Shown: positions 34,145 to 48,077 of the stretch, piece by piece | Layout: each line of letters opens with the position of its first letter | Numbering within the stretch: the first letter of the stretch is position 1 | DNA from: Terriglobales bacterium | GTDB taxonomy: Bacteria; Acidobacteriota; Terriglobia; Terriglobales; Acidobacteriaceae | Length of the DNA: 64,000 nt | Direction: 5' to 3' | Assembly: GCA_035561515.1 (NCBI GenBank) | Contig: DATMXP010000015.1 | Coordinates: 1-64,000, forward strand | Position numbers and translations under genes: made by a program | Notes under the pieces: model-generated | Told to the model about the DNA's origin: nothing | Seen by the model: only the letters and a program-made list of their open reading frames with translations | Databases searched by the model: none

Positions 34145-34969
34145 ATGGAACGAGAATTGTCGAAATTGCGAGTGGCGGTGATCGGGGCAGGAAAGATCGG
34201 GACGATCCTGCTGCAAGGGATGCTTCAGCATGGATTGTTTCGGAAAGAAAACGTTCATGCGACGGTGCAGCACGGCGAGCGAGCGTGCACGCTGGAAAAA
34301 GAACTCGGGGTGCGGGTTACGACCGATAACGTAGAGGCCGTGCGGGAATCGGACGTGGTGCTGGTATGCGTGAAGCCGCAGATGGTGGGGCAGGTGATGG
34401 AGCAGATCGCTCCGGTGGCTACAAATTCGAAACTGTTTATTTCCGTGGCAGCGTCGGTGCCAACCGACTACATGGAAAAGCGTGTGCCGCAGGATTGCCA
34501 CATCATCCGCGCGATGCCGAATACGCCCTCGATGGTGGGCGTCGGCATGACGGCGCTGAGCAAAGGCAAGTTTGCGACGCAGGAAGATGTGGAGCTGGCG
34601 CTGGCGCTGTTCAACACGATCGGGCGGACGGTGCTGGTGGACGAGAAGCACATGGACGCCATCACCGGACTCTCGGCGAGCGGGCCGGCGTTTATCTACA
34701 TTGTGCTGGAGTCGCTGGCGGAAGGCGGAGTGAAGGTTGGACTTCCCCGTGATATGGCGACACTCCTCGCGGCGCAGATGACGCTTGGTGCGGCGAAGAT
34801 GGTGCTTGAGACAGGACATCACCCGGCGCTACTCAAGGACGCTGTGACCACGCCAGCCGGGTGCACGATTGACGGCATCCTCGAACTCGAAGAGGGAAAG
34901 ATTCGCGTGACGCTGATCAAGGCTGTGGTGAAGGCAGCGCTTCGAGCGAAGGAGTTGGTGTTCAGCTAG
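34145..34969 (+). CDS. proC: Pyrroline-5-carboxylate reductase
   Basis: Last step of proline synthesis. It has 274 residues from the ATG, which follows GAGGA by four bases. VIGAGKIGTILLQGML is the NADPH site; MPNTPSMVGVGMTAL and the C-terminal LLKDAVTTPAGCTIDGILELE are family signatures. Only eight bases separate it from thrB, so it is probably the last gene of the attenuated thr operon, an unusual partner. Confidence 0.96.
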   Translation: MERELSKLRVAVIGAGKIGTILLQGMLQHGLFRKENVHATVQHGERACTLEKELGVRVTTDNVEAVRESDVVLVCVKPQMVGQVMEQIAPVATNSKLFISVAASVPTDYMEKRVPQDCHIIRAMPNTPSMVGVGMTALSKGKFATQEDVELALALFNTIGRTVLVDEKHMDAITGLSASGPAFIYIVLESLAEGGVKVGLPRDMATLLAAQMTLGAAKMVLETGHHPALLKDAVTTPAGCTIDGILELEEGKIRVTLIKAVVKAALRAKELVFS

Positions 34970-35140
34970 CCGGACATCCGATTCAATTTTTGCATTGAGG
35001 AAATCGAAACTGTGCGTTGTACAGCATGGTCGGGTGTCGCTTTAAATTTCAGATGGGGTTCCAGTCAAATCGGCGCGTTTTTTGGGGAAGCGCTACCGGT
35101 GTTCGTACCCAGTCAGCAACCATGGAGAGGTAGGTAGTAG

Positions 35141-39709
<4,569 letters not shown>

Positions 39710-39719
39710 GAAAGGAACC

Positions 39720-41138
39720 ATGGGTAAAGTAACTGGATTTCGTGAGCACACGCGAGAGCTTCCGCCGCGGCGGCCCGTCCTCGAGCGCATCAACGACTGG
39801 TTCGAGATCTACCAGGATTTTTCGGAGGAGAAGGTCCGAACGCAGGGCGCACGCTGCATGGACTGCGGCGTTCCGTTCTGCCACAACGGATGTCCCCTGA
39901 ACAACATCATCCCCGACTGGAACGATCTCGTATATCGCGGCCGGTGGGAAGAAGCGATTCGTCGTTTGCACGCGACGAACAACTTCCCGGAGTTCACGGG
40001 GCGAATCTGCCCGGCGCCATGCGAATCGGCATGTGTGCTAGGGATCAACGAACCTCCGGTCACGATTAAGCAAATCGAGAAGACGATCATCGATCACGCG
40101 TGGAGCGCAGGATGGATTCGACCGGAACCGCCACTGTATGAAAGCGGGCAACGCGTCGCAATCATCGGATCCGGTCCGGCGGGACTGGCGGCAGCGCAAC
40201 AGTTGCGGCGTGCAGGCCATGCAGTCACCGTATTTGAGAAGAACGAAAAGCCCGGTGGTCTGCTGCGATTTGGCATTCCAAACTTCAAACTGGAAAAGCA
40301 CATTGTTGAACGCCGCCTTGAGCAGATGACGCAGGAAGGGGTGGAGTTCGTGAACAACGCTCACGTCGGAGTGACTCATTCTGTGTCCGACTTGCAGCGC
40401 GACTACGACGCACTGCTGCTAGCCGGCGGAGCGGAACAGCCTCGGGACTTGCCTCTCCCGGGCCGTGAGTTGAAGGGCATTCATTACGCGATGGAGTTCC
40501 TGCCCCAGCAGAACCGCCGGAACGAGGGCATTGAGTTTTCCGCCGAGCCGATTCTGGCGACCGGCAAGCGAGTGGTGATTATTGGCGGCGGCGACACCGG
40601 GGCAGATTGCCTCGGCACTGCACACCGGCAGAAGGCAAAGTCGATACACCAGTTCGAGTTGTTGCCGATGCCGCCGGCTGAGCGCTCGCCGAAAACTCCG
40701 TGGCCGCTCTGGCCGATGCAGTTGCGGACGGAAAGTTCACACGAAGAAGGAGGCACTCGCGACTGGAGTGTCTCTACGACGACGTTCCATGGCGACGATC
40801 AGGGCCGTCTCACCGGTTTGAGCGGTGTCCGCGTTGGGCCGCCGCCGAAATTCGAACCAGTGGAAGGTTCTGAGTTCTTCCTGGAGTGCGATCTGGTATT
40901 GCTGGCGATGGGGTTCGTTGGTCCTGTCCGCGGCGGATTGCTTGCGCAACTCGGCGTCAAACTCGATCCTCGAGGCAACGTAGCCACGGATGAGAGCTAC
41001 ATGTCGTCGGTGCCAGGCGTGTTCGCGGCGGGCGACATGCGTCGCGGACAATCGCTTGTGGTGTGGGCAATCCAGGAGGGTCGAAACGCGGCAGCCGGGG
41101 TCGATGCATATTTGCGGGCGAGAGGATCGGCAAACTGA
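39720..41138 (+). CDS. gltD: Glutamate synthase small subunit
   Basis: FAD and iron-sulfur subunit that passes electrons from NADPH to GltB. Two Cys clusters, [14 protein letters not shown] (near residue 40) and CPAPCESAC (near 100), hold 4Fe-4S centres. FAD and NADPH sites are [15 protein letters not shown] and [17 protein letters not shown]. The 472 residues match the family. AAAGGA precedes the ATG. Confidence 0.97.
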   Translation: MGKVTGFREHTRELPPRRPVLERINDWFEIYQDFSEEKVRTQGARCMDCGVPFCHNGCPLNNIIPDWNDLVYRGRWEEAIRRLHATNNFPEFTGRICPAPCESACVLGINEPPVTIKQIEKTIIDHAWSAGWIRPEPPLYESGQRVAIIGSGPAGLAAAQQLRRAGHAVTVFEKNEKPGGLLRFGIPNFKLEKHIVERRLEQMTQEGVEFVNNAHVGVTHSVSDLQRDYDALLLAGGAEQPRDLPLPGRELKGIHYAMEFLPQQNRRNEGIEFSAEPILATGKRVVIIGGGDTGADCLGTAHRQKAKSIHQFELLPMPPAERSPKTPWPLWPMQLRTESSHEEGGTRDWSVSTTTFHGDDQGRLTGLSGVRVGPPPKFEPVEGSEFFLECDLVLLAMGFVGPVRGGLLAQLGVKLDPRGNVATDESYMSSVPGVFAAGDMRRGQSLVVWAIQEGRNAAAGVDAYLRARGSAN

Positions 41139-41166
41139 TTGATCTGTCCGAGTTCGCACTTATAAT
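41139..41166 (+). promoter_or_regulatory. Promoter of the LysR gene, predicted leaderless
   Basis: TTGATC (41139-41144), 16-base spacer, TATAAT (41161-41166), then six bases to the ATG at 41173. A start of transcription at the usual distance would fall on or next to the A of the start codon. No Shine-Dalgarno site is present. Confidence 0.65.
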
Positions 41167-41172
41167 CCGACC

Positions 41173-42081
41173 ATGGACTTTGACCAGCTAGTTACATTCA
41201 TTGAAGTCGCCAAGCTGCGTAACTTCTCGCGTGCTGGTCAGAAGGTGTTCCGGTCGCAATCGGCGGTGAGCGCGCAGATTCGGCAACTGGAGCACGAATA
41301 CGGCGAGCGGCTGCTCGATCGTAGCGGCAAAAATGTAAGCCTGACGGCTGCAGGTGAGGTTTTTCTCGAGTACGCGCAACGCTTCGTCCGTTTACGGACG
41401 GAATCTCTTCAGGCGGTTGCGAGCCAGTCCGACAAGCCCCGAGGCGTGCTGGTGGTAGGCGCGAATGAGGCCACTTGCCTCTACGTGCTACCCGAGGTTT
41501 TCGGCAATTACTCGAAGGAATATCCGCAGGTTCAGGTCAGCATCTACCGCAATTTCAGCCGCAAGATCCTTGAGCGCGTGGAAGACGGGACTGTAGATCT
41601 CGGCGTGGTGAGCCTGCCGGTGAAGTCGCCGAACCTGAAGGTGCATCCGATTTTCCGCGATCGGATCATGTGCATGGTGAGCGCACGCAATCCGCTTTCG
41701 AACAAGACGGAAGTCGGCGTGCGGGAGTTATCGGAACAGCCCCTGATCTTTCCGAAGACAGGGTCCACGCGCCAGTTATTCGATTCCATCTTCCGGCCGT
41801 ACCGCGGGAAATTGCGGGTGGCCATGGAGATCCCAAGCGTCAGCATGATCAAAAGATTCGTGGCCGCTGACGTGGGTGTATCGCTGGTGACGGCCAGCTA
41901 TGCGGCAGACCAGGTTCGGTCGGGCGAAGCAAAGCTGCTGGCACTGAAGGGATTAAATCTCTATCGCGAACTAGGACTGGTACACCGCTCAGACAAGACT
42001 TTGTCGCCCGCGGCCGTCGCCTTCATTGAACTGTGCCGACAGAGGGCAGCGGAGCAAAATACGGGATCCCCGAAGAAGTAG
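41173..42081 (+). CDS. LysR-family transcriptional regulator
   Basis: A 302-residue regulator. The N-terminal winged helix reads FIEVAKLRNFSRAGQKVFRSQSAVSAQIRQLEHEYGERLLDRS; the effector domain follows from about residue 90. It is placed 34 bases after gltD in the same direction, so glutamate synthase is a possible target, but it has its own promoter. It converges with the DUF169 gene, with three bases between stops. Confidence 0.92.
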   Translation: MDFDQLVTFIEVAKLRNFSRAGQKVFRSQSAVSAQIRQLEHEYGERLLDRSGKNVSLTAAGEVFLEYAQRFVRLRTESLQAVASQSDKPRGVLVVGANEATCLYVLPEVFGNYSKEYPQVQVSIYRNFSRKILERVEDGTVDLGVVSLPVKSPNLKVHPIFRDRIMCMVSARNPLSNKTEVGVRELSEQPLIFPKTGSTRQLFDSIFRPYRGKLRVAMEIPSVSMIKRFVAADVGVSLVTASYAADQVRSGEAKLLALKGLNLYRELGLVHRSDKTLSPAAVAFIELCRQRAAEQNTGSPKK

Positions 42082-42084
42082 CAG

Positions 42085-42903
42085 TCACGGGCGCTGAAGC
42101 GCTTTCCAAGTTTCGCGCTGGAAAAAGCTGTCGTCGACGTTCGATTCCATTTCAAGAAACATTTTCCACGGCGCGGTGAATGACATGACGTGCTTGCCCA
42201 AGGTGCGGCGAACACTCTTGCGCGCGGAGATGTCGGTAAGGCCAACCAGTGCGCGCGGATTTTCCCGGTCGAGTTCCTGGTACGAGTAAATGCCAATGAC
42301 TTGGCATCCTGCCGCCCATGGCATACCGACGTTTTCGATATTGGGCTTCTTGTAGTTGGCGAGAACCACTAGCGCGGAGAGAGCATCGGGCTCGACGAAG
42401 AACGTGATGTTCTTTACGACGTCCGCTGCGGGATCGACCTGCGACAGCGGCTTGAAGACCACGAACTTCTCACCGAGATCACGCATCGGCATGGAGTCCA
42501 GGAACTTCTCGACACAGGATGGGTCTTTCACGTACCGCTCGCCGTTCAGGAAGTCATCGGCCAAGCTGGCGCCTCCGCCGGACTGCAACTTCGTGCCAAT
42601 CGCACGGCCGAGTTCGGTTTTCGAGTTGCCGTCGGAAAGAAAGCGGCAGAAGCCCTCGACGCCGCCGGGGAAGACTTCATACTGGTTACCGAATCCGAGG
42701 CCGACGCCACCGCCCCAGCAACCGTACGTTTGGCGGCTGAACGCGGCTACCGAGCCCTTGGCGGCGACAGCGGCGATGAGACTCACGACGCACCCCCAGC
42801 TTCCGGTACGGAAATGCAGGGCGCTGTCGGGCGCCTGGCTACTCCATGTGAGCGCTACGGGGTTGTTGCTGAGACCTATGGCGGCGGCAATCCGACTCTG
42901 CAT
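42085..42903 (-). CDS. DUF169 family protein
   Basis: A 272-residue protein from the ATG at 42903, which has GGAG nine bases upstream; the frame is open 33 codons further without homologous residues. NNPVALTWSSQAPDSALHF, the WGCVVSLIAAVAAKG Cys segment, GCWGGGVGLGFGNQYEVFPGGVEGFCRFLS, and WAAGCQVIGIYSYQELD fit the uncharacterised DUF169 group. The conserved Cys residues could bind a metal or cofactor. It is transcribed away from the cobalamin riboswitch. Function unknown. Confidence 0.75.
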   Translation of the reverse strand: MQSRIAAAIGLSNNPVALTWSSQAPDSALHFRTGSWGCVVSLIAAVAAKGSVAAFSRQTYGCWGGGVGLGFGNQYEVFPGGVEGFCRFLSDGNSKTELGRAIGTKLQSGGGASLADDFLNGERYVKDPSCVEKFLDSMPMRDLGEKFVVFKPLSQVDPAADVVKNITFFVEPDALSALVVLANYKKPNIENVGMPWAAGCQVIGIYSYQELDRENPRALVGLTDISARKSVRRTLGKHVMSFTAPWKMFLEMESNVDDSFFQRETWKALQRP

Positions 42904-43044
42904 TCGTCGCTCCAGACAAGGTTTTTGCGTCAACCAGTTTGGCGGGGACTGGAAGAGCGTGACTGTGACCCTTGCCGCACGACGATGTGACGCTGCAATC
43001 AACGGGATTTTCCCGTTCAGAAAACCCGAGGCGGTGGTTTAAAC

Positions 43045-43207
43045 TAGGCCTGTTGTTGCACTGATCTGGTAAAGGGAAGAGCGGTGAAAGTCCGCCACTG
43101 CCCCGCAACTGTAAGTGCTGAGGGACGGACCCAATCGCCACTGGAGCGAGCGCTCTGGGAAGGCGGTCCGAACCGGGGAAGCACGAAGTCAGGAGACCTG
43201 CCGGATC
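43045..43207 (+). promoter_or_regulatory. Cobalamin (AdoCbl) riboswitch
   Basis: Matches the cobalamin riboswitch consensus: GGGAAGAGCGGTGAAAGTCC, then the B12 box region GCCACTGCCCCGCAACTGTA (43094-43113), a later GGGAAGGCGG, and the closing GAAGTCAGGAGACCTGCC. It lies upstream of btuFCD on the same strand, so binding of adenosylcobalamin should switch the uptake operon off. The ends are approximate. Confidence 0.95.
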
Positions 43208-43298
43208 GCTCGTGGCTGTGTTGGCTTCGACGGGAGAGCCGACAGGCGTTCTTTTTTGAACCTGCCATCCATCATCCCGCCTGAATCAAGGCGACCTT

Positions 43299-44168
43299 AT
43301 GAAACGGTTGTGCGTGCTTGCGGCGATGGTCCTCTGTCTGGGACCGGTGTCCTGGGCTGCGCGCACGGTGAAAGACGAAACCGGGAGGACGGTCACAGTT
43401 CCCGATAAAGTGAACCGCGTTGTAAGTCTTACGCCCAGCGTCACGGATACGATTTATGCACTCGGCGGCGGTCCGCAACTGGTGGCAATCACGGATTTTA
43501 CGGAGTATCCACCTCAAGCGGCGCGTGAAAAGCCGAGTATCGGGGACATCCTGCATCCTTCGCTCGAGAGGATTTTGTCGTTTCATCCGGATGTGGTCAT
43601 CGCGGTTTCTACCTTGAACAGCCCCGAGACGGTGCGGGGGCTTGAGCGGATGAAGATTCCGGTGTTCCTCGTTCATGGACGCGGCTTGGCCGGCGTGTAT
43701 AGCGCGATTGCCAGCATCGGGCAAGTGATCGGGCGTGAGCGCGAAGCGGCGGAGTTGACGCGAAAGCTGAAGGAAAGGGAGCAAAGAGTCAGGAAGCTCA
43801 GTGAAGGGAAGAAGAAGCCGTCGGTGTTTCTGTCGGTACAACTGGAGCCCTGCATTACGGCGGGATCCGGGGCATTTATTACGGAATTGATTGAAGCGGC
43901 GGGCGCGCGCTCTGTCACCAGCGATGTCAAGCAGGATTGGCTTCGGATAAGCCTGGAATCGGTGATCCCGCGCAATCCGGATTACATCCTCATCATGAAG
44001 AGCGCGCCATTCGGGCTGAAGGAAATGCGTGCGCGCGCAGGATGGAATGCGCTGAGGGCCGTCCGCGAAGGACACGTGATGTACGCCGACGACCGGCTGC
44101 AGATTCCCGGGCCGGTCGCATTCGATGGTCTAGAAGATCTGGCGAAGAATATAGAGGCAGCACGATGA
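43299..44168 (+). CDS. btuF: Cobalamin ABC transporter, substrate-binding protein
   Basis: A 289-residue periplasmic binding protein. An N-terminal signal peptide (MKRLCVLAAMVLCLGPVSWAA) has no lipobox Cys. The helical-backbone fold is shown by RVVSLTPSVTDTIYALGGG and IGDILHPSLERILSFHPDVVIA. The cobalamin riboswitch and the btuCD genes identify the ligand better than the sequence does. Its stop codon overlaps btuC (ATGA). Confidence 0.9.
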   Translation: MKRLCVLAAMVLCLGPVSWAARTVKDETGRTVTVPDKVNRVVSLTPSVTDTIYALGGGPQLVAITDFTEYPPQAAREKPSIGDILHPSLERILSFHPDVVIAVSTLNSPETVRGLERMKIPVFLVHGRGLAGVYSAIASIGQVIGREREAAELTRKLKEREQRVRKLSEGKKKPSVFLSVQLEPCITAGSGAFITELIEAAGARSVTSDVKQDWLRISLESVIPRNPDYILIMKSAPFGLKEMRARAGWNALRAVREGHVMYADDRLQIPGPVAFDGLEDLAKNIEAAR

Positions 44169-45199
44169 AGGCGGCGGTGCAGACTCGGAAGCGTCCCAGT
44201 ACAGCGGCGGCAATGTTGCTGTTGAGCGCATTGCTTGTCGCGGCCGTGATTGTGGCGTCCGGACTGGGTGCGGTGCGTGTTCCCTTGCGCACAATGCTGC
44301 GGGCACTGGTGAACCCCGCGGAATCAGGCGATGCGGCCGTCATCCTATTCAGCTTGCGGTTGCCGCGAGTGCTGGCGGCGGCTTTGGCTGGCGCAGGGCT
44401 ATCAGCAACTGGCGTGCTCTTTCAGGGGCTATTTCGGAATCCGCTGGCGGATCCTTTTGTGCTTGGAGCATCAGGCGGAGCGGCACTCGGCGGAGCGCTG
44501 GCGGTGTTTATTTTTCCGACACTTTCTATTGCAGGGATCGGCGGGTCAGGGCTGCTCGCGTTTGCAGGGGCACTATTGACGATGGTGGTGGTATGGAATC
44601 TAGCGCGGCACAATGCACGGTTTGCCATCGAAAACATGCTGCTCGCTGGATTCGCGGTGGGAACGATCCTGAATGCAGCGACGTCTGCATTCGAGTTGCG
44701 GCAGGAAGCGGCAAACCCGGGAGCGCGAATATTATCAGCCTGGTTGTATGGTCAGATCGGCGTTCCGCCCTGGGTGCAGATCGTGACGGTTGCCGTCGTG
44801 ATGTTGTGCGGAATCGCGTTCGCCCTGCCAGTAGCGAGAAAGCTGAACACGCTGGCACTCGGTGAAGATTACGCGTTGCAGTTGGGTATCCAAGTGAAGC
44901 GGGTACGGTTGCAGGTGCTGATTATCGGCTCGCTGCTCACGGCCATGGCGGTATCGCTCGGCGGACTGATCGGTTTTGTGGGACTTCTGGTTCCGCATTT
45001 CCTGCGGCTCATTCTTGGTCCTGATCATTTCAAGTTGTTGCCGGTCGCGGCGGTAGGCGGGGCTGCGTTCCTGGTGATCGCCGACACGGTAGCGCGTACG
45101 GCGGTGGCACCGGCGGAGTTGCCGGTCGGCATCTTGACGGCGTTTATCGGCGGTCCGGCGTTCTTATATTTGCTGAATCATAGAAGGGAAGTTGCTTAA
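44165..45199 (+). CDS. btuC: Cobalamin ABC transporter, permease (BtuC/FecCD type)
   Basis: A 344-residue membrane protein with about ten hydrophobic segments. LRLPRVLAAALAGAGLSATGVLFQGLFRNPLADPFVLGASGGAALGG and GLIGFVGLLVPHFLRLILGPDH are FecCD family signatures, the second holding the coupling region for the ATPase. The ATG at 44165 overlaps the btuF stop; the longer frame inside btuF is rejected. It overlaps btuD by one base. Confidence 0.94.
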   Translation: MKAAVQTRKRPSTAAAMLLLSALLVAAVIVASGLGAVRVPLRTMLRALVNPAESGDAAVILFSLRLPRVLAAALAGAGLSATGVLFQGLFRNPLADPFVLGASGGAALGGALAVFIFPTLSIAGIGGSGLLAFAGALLTMVVVWNLARHNARFAIENMLLAGFAVGTILNAATSAFELRQEAANPGARILSAWLYGQIGVPPWVQIVTVAVVMLCGIAFALPVARKLNTLALGEDYALQLGIQVKRVRLQVLIIGSLLTAMAVSLGGLIGFVGLLVPHFLRLILGPDHFKLLPVAAVGGAAFLVIADTVARTAVAPAELPVGILTAFIGGPAFLYLLNHRREVA

Positions 45200-46035
45200 T
45201 GTCGGCTCTGATCGAATCCCGCAATCTTGAGTTCGCGTTCGGTTCGCGGACGATCTTTCAGAAAGTTTCGTTTTGTATTGAGCCGGGCGAAATGGTCGCA
45301 CTGCTGGGCGCGAACGGGGCCGGGAAAACGACTTTGCTGAAACTTATCGCCGGACTGTTGCAGCCACGAGCCGGAGAAGTGTTTGCCGAGGGACGCGAGC
45401 CGCGGAACTGGGATCGCCGTGAGCTTTCCAAGTTTGTTGCGCTCGTGCCGCAGCAACTCGAAGTGCCATTTCTGTTTTCGGTGGAAGAGATCGTGGCGCA
45501 AGGTCGGGTTCCCTATGCCGGACGTTTCGGTCATCTTTCTGGATACGATCGGCAGGTGGTCGAACATGCGATGGAGTCCGTGGACGTTTTGAAATTGCGC
45601 GACCGCTATTATGCGGAGCTTTCCGGTGGCGAGCAGCAACGGGTAAAGATCGCGCTTGGCCTGGCACAGGAACCGAAGGTCATGCTGCTCGACGAACCTA
45701 CGCAGCATCTGGATGTGGGCAGGCAAATCGAGTTTCTGTCATTGCTGCGGAGATTGAACCGGCAGGGAATAACGATTTTTGCGGCTGTACACGATTTGAG
45801 CCTGGTTCGCGAAAACTTCACCCGTGCGATCCTGTTATTGGAGGGCCGATGCATTGCGGGATTCACGGACAAGGTAATGCGGCCGGAGCTTCTGGAGGCT
45901 GCGTATTCCGTAGAGCGTTCGGCACTCACGCCTTACCTGCCTGGCGAGTCCGTTCCGGAGCCGGTGGCAAGCACATCGAGGGAGTGCCGGAGGGCGCGGC
46001 CTCTCCGCCGTCGTGGAATCACGCGCTTCTGGTAA
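45199..46035 (+). CDS. btuD: Cobalamin ABC transporter, ATP-binding protein
   Basis: A 278-residue ATPase. Walker A GANGAGKTT is near residue 38, signature LSGGEQQRV near 141, Walker B VMLLDEPTQHLDV near 160. A C-terminal tail of about 30 residues rich in Arg and Pro follows the usual end. It completes the riboswitch-controlled btuFCD operon. Confidence 0.94.
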   Translation: MSALIESRNLEFAFGSRTIFQKVSFCIEPGEMVALLGANGAGKTTLLKLIAGLLQPRAGEVFAEGREPRNWDRRELSKFVALVPQQLEVPFLFSVEEIVAQGRVPYAGRFGHLSGYDRQVVEHAMESVDVLKLRDRYYAELSGGEQQRVKIALGLAQEPKVMLLDEPTQHLDVGRQIEFLSLLRRLNRQGITIFAAVHDLSLVRENFTRAILLLEGRCIAGFTDKVMRPELLEAAYSVERSALTPYLPGESVPEPVASTSRECRRARPLRRRGITRFW

Positions 46036-46079
46036 GGATATTGTGTGACCGGAAGGTGTGTGGGGGCATCCGATAGCCC

Positions 46080-46580
46080 ATGCCGGACTCGGTGGAATAT
46101 CTAAAGAAGATCGAAGGGCTTTCGCAAGGAGACGACTTCCTTGCCGTGCAACGCCAAACCCCAATTACATTGGAGCAGTTGATCGACGGACTTTCCGAGC
46201 AAGACCTGCACCGTCGTCCTCAGCCAGACAAATGGGCGGTCAATGAGATCATTACGCATTTGGCGGAAGATGAAATCGTGACTTTCTGGCGCTACCGCCG
46301 GATGCTGGAGAATCCCGGTTGCCCGTTAGCGGGTTTCGATCAGGACAGGTGGGCCGAACTCGGGAACTACACGGGCCGTAACGCGCGGCAATCGCTCACG
46401 CTTTTCAAGTCGCTCCGAGTTGCGAACATTGAGTTGCTGGACCGGCTTACGGAGCATGAGTGGCACTGTCACGGCGTACATGCGGAGCGCGGCAAGATCA
46501 CCGTCGAATCGCTCGCCCGGCACATGGCCGGGCATGATCTTAACCATGTCCAGCAGATCCGGCGTATCCTCGGACAGTAG
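46080..46580 (+). CDS. DinB-family four-helix protein
   Basis: A 166-residue protein of the DinB/YfiT superfamily. The three His ligands of the metal site are seen in NEIITHLAEDE and HMAGHDLNHVQQI. LHRRPQPDKWAVNEIITHLAE is the typical family start of the metal site. Members include thiol S-transferases; the reaction of this one is unknown. A second member lies at 58155. Confidence 0.85.
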   Translation: MPDSVEYLKKIEGLSQGDDFLAVQRQTPITLEQLIDGLSEQDLHRRPQPDKWAVNEIITHLAEDEIVTFWRYRRMLENPGCPLAGFDQDRWAELGNYTGRNARQSLTLFKSLRVANIELLDRLTEHEWHCHGVHAERGKITVESLARHMAGHDLNHVQQIRRILGQ

Positions 46581-46612
46581 TCCTATAATCGTCAGCGGGG
46601 TGAGCCCATCGC

Positions 46613-46861
46613 ATGAACGACGTTGAAAGCAAGGTCTGCGAAATCATTGCGCAGCAGAAACGCATCGCCGCCGAACGGGTCACCATCGATTCCACCTTTG
46701 ACGAATTGGGCCTCGACTCGCTGGATGCGGTGAACATCCTGTTCGAGCTCGAAGGGGCATTCGATATTTCCATTCCCGACGAAAAAGCTCGCCAGATCAA
46801 GACAATCCGCCAGATGGTGGATGGCGTTCACGAACTGATCGCCGCCAGGAAATCGGCCTGA
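46613..46861 (+). CDS. acpP: Acyl carrier protein
   Basis: An 82-residue carrier for growing acyl chains. The phosphopantetheine Ser is Ser36 in ELGLDSLDAVNILFELE. TATAAT at 46584-46589 may be its -10. It is one base from fabF, so the pair acts together in fatty acid or a related acyl chain synthesis. It could be a specialised second ACP, since the usual fabD/fabG genes are not beside it. Confidence 0.93.
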   Translation: MNDVESKVCEIIAQQKRIAAERVTIDSTFDELGLDSLDAVNILFELEGAFDISIPDEKARQIKTIRQMVDGVHELIAARKSA

Positions 46862-46862
46862 A

Positions 46863-48077
46863 ATGCCGCGGGTGGTCGTCACCGGTCTGGGAATCATCTC
46901 CGCACTCGGTCTGGGTGCCAAAACAAACTGGGAGTGTCTGTCACAAGGCCGCAGTGGGATCCGTCCCATTCAATCGGTTGATACCGCAGCTCTGAAGTTC
47001 AAGAGCGGCGCCGAAGTGCAGGGCTTCGCTCCGGAACGTTATTTCCCCGGCAGCAGTGCCGACATACTTGATCGATTCGCGCAGTTCGCGCTGTTAGCGG
47101 CACGAGAGGCAGTCACCGACTCGGCGCTTATGATCAATCCGGAACTCGGTGGCCGGACGGCGGTGATCACGGGCTCTTGTCTTGGCGGCCAGAACACGCA
47201 GGACACCGGGTTCGTGGAACTCTACCGCGAAGGCAGATCGCGCATTCATCCGATGTCGATCCCCCGGACCATGGCGAACGCAGGTGCGAGCCACATTTCG
47301 ATGGAATTCGGCATTCGCGGCCCGGTGTTTACGGTTTCGACGGCGTGCTCCTCCGGCAATCACGCGATTGGGCAGGCGTTTCACATGGTTCGTAGCGGTA
47401 TGGTCGATGCGGCGATCACTGGAGGCAGTGAAGCTCCATTCAGTTTCGGATTGCTCAAGGCATGGGAAGCCATGCGCGTGATCTCGCCGGATACCTGTCG
47501 TCCATTTTCAAAAGACCGGCAAGGGATGGTGCTGGGCGAGGGCGGCGCAATGCTGGTGCTCGAATCCCTTGAGCACGCACGAGACCGCGGCGCGAACATT
47601 TATGGCGAAATTGTGGGCTTCGGCATGTCGTCCGACGCGGGCCACATCACAAAGCCCTCGCCTGAAGGTGCTGCTGCCGCCATGAATCGCGCGATGGAAG
47701 ATGCTAGGATTTCTCCTCAGCAGATCGGTTACATCAACGCCCACGGCACCGGAACACCCGTCAACGATCCCACCGAAACCGCAGCCATCAAATTGGCCTT
47801 CGGACCACACGGGAAGGAGCTTTCTGTGAGTTCCACGAAATCTATGCACGGCCATGCACTCGGCGCCGCAGGGGCACTCGAGGCAGTAGCGACGGTTCTT
47901 GCTGTACGCGAGGGAGTTCTGCCGCCTACGGCGAACTATCGCGAAGCCGATCCGGAATGCGACCTAGACGTGGTTCCAAACACAGCGAAACGCCAGCACG
48001 TGGAATTCGCTCTTTCGAATTCGTTTGCATTCGGTGGATTGAATGCCGTGCTGGCGTTTCGGAGATACTCAGGTTGA
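46863..48077 (+). CDS. fabF: Beta-ketoacyl-ACP synthase II
   Basis: Claisen condensing enzyme. The Cys-His-His triad is Cys162 (VSTACSSGNHAIG), His294 (NAHGTGTPVNDPTE) and His331 (MHGHALGAAGALE). It has 404 residues and begins MPRVVVTGLGIISALG. It directly follows acpP. Its stop codon abuts the stop of the next, convergent gene with no spacer base. Confidence 0.95.
   Translation: MPRVVVTGLGIISALGLGAKTNWECLSQGRSGIRPIQSVDTAALKFKSGAEVQGFAPERYFPGSSADILDRFAQFALLAAREAVTDSALMINPELGGRTAVITGSCLGGQNTQDTGFVELYREGRSRIHPMSIPRTMANAGASHISMEFGIRGPVFTVSTACSSGNHAIGQAFHMVRSGMVDAAITGGSEAPFSFGLLKAWEAMRVISPDTCRPFSKDRQGMVLGEGGAMLVLESLEHARDRGANIYGEIVGFGMSSDAGHITKPSPEGAAAAMNRAMEDARISPQQIGYINAHGTGTPVNDPTETAAIKLAFGPHGKELSVSSTKSMHGHALGAAGALEAVATVLAVREGVLPPTANYREADPECDLDVVPNTAKRQHVEFALSNSFAFGGLNAVLAFRRYSG

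Noticed and set aside
43937..44164. N-terminal extension of btuC
   Set aside because: It overlaps btuF out of frame; the ATG at 44165 in the ATGA overlap gives the normal permease length.
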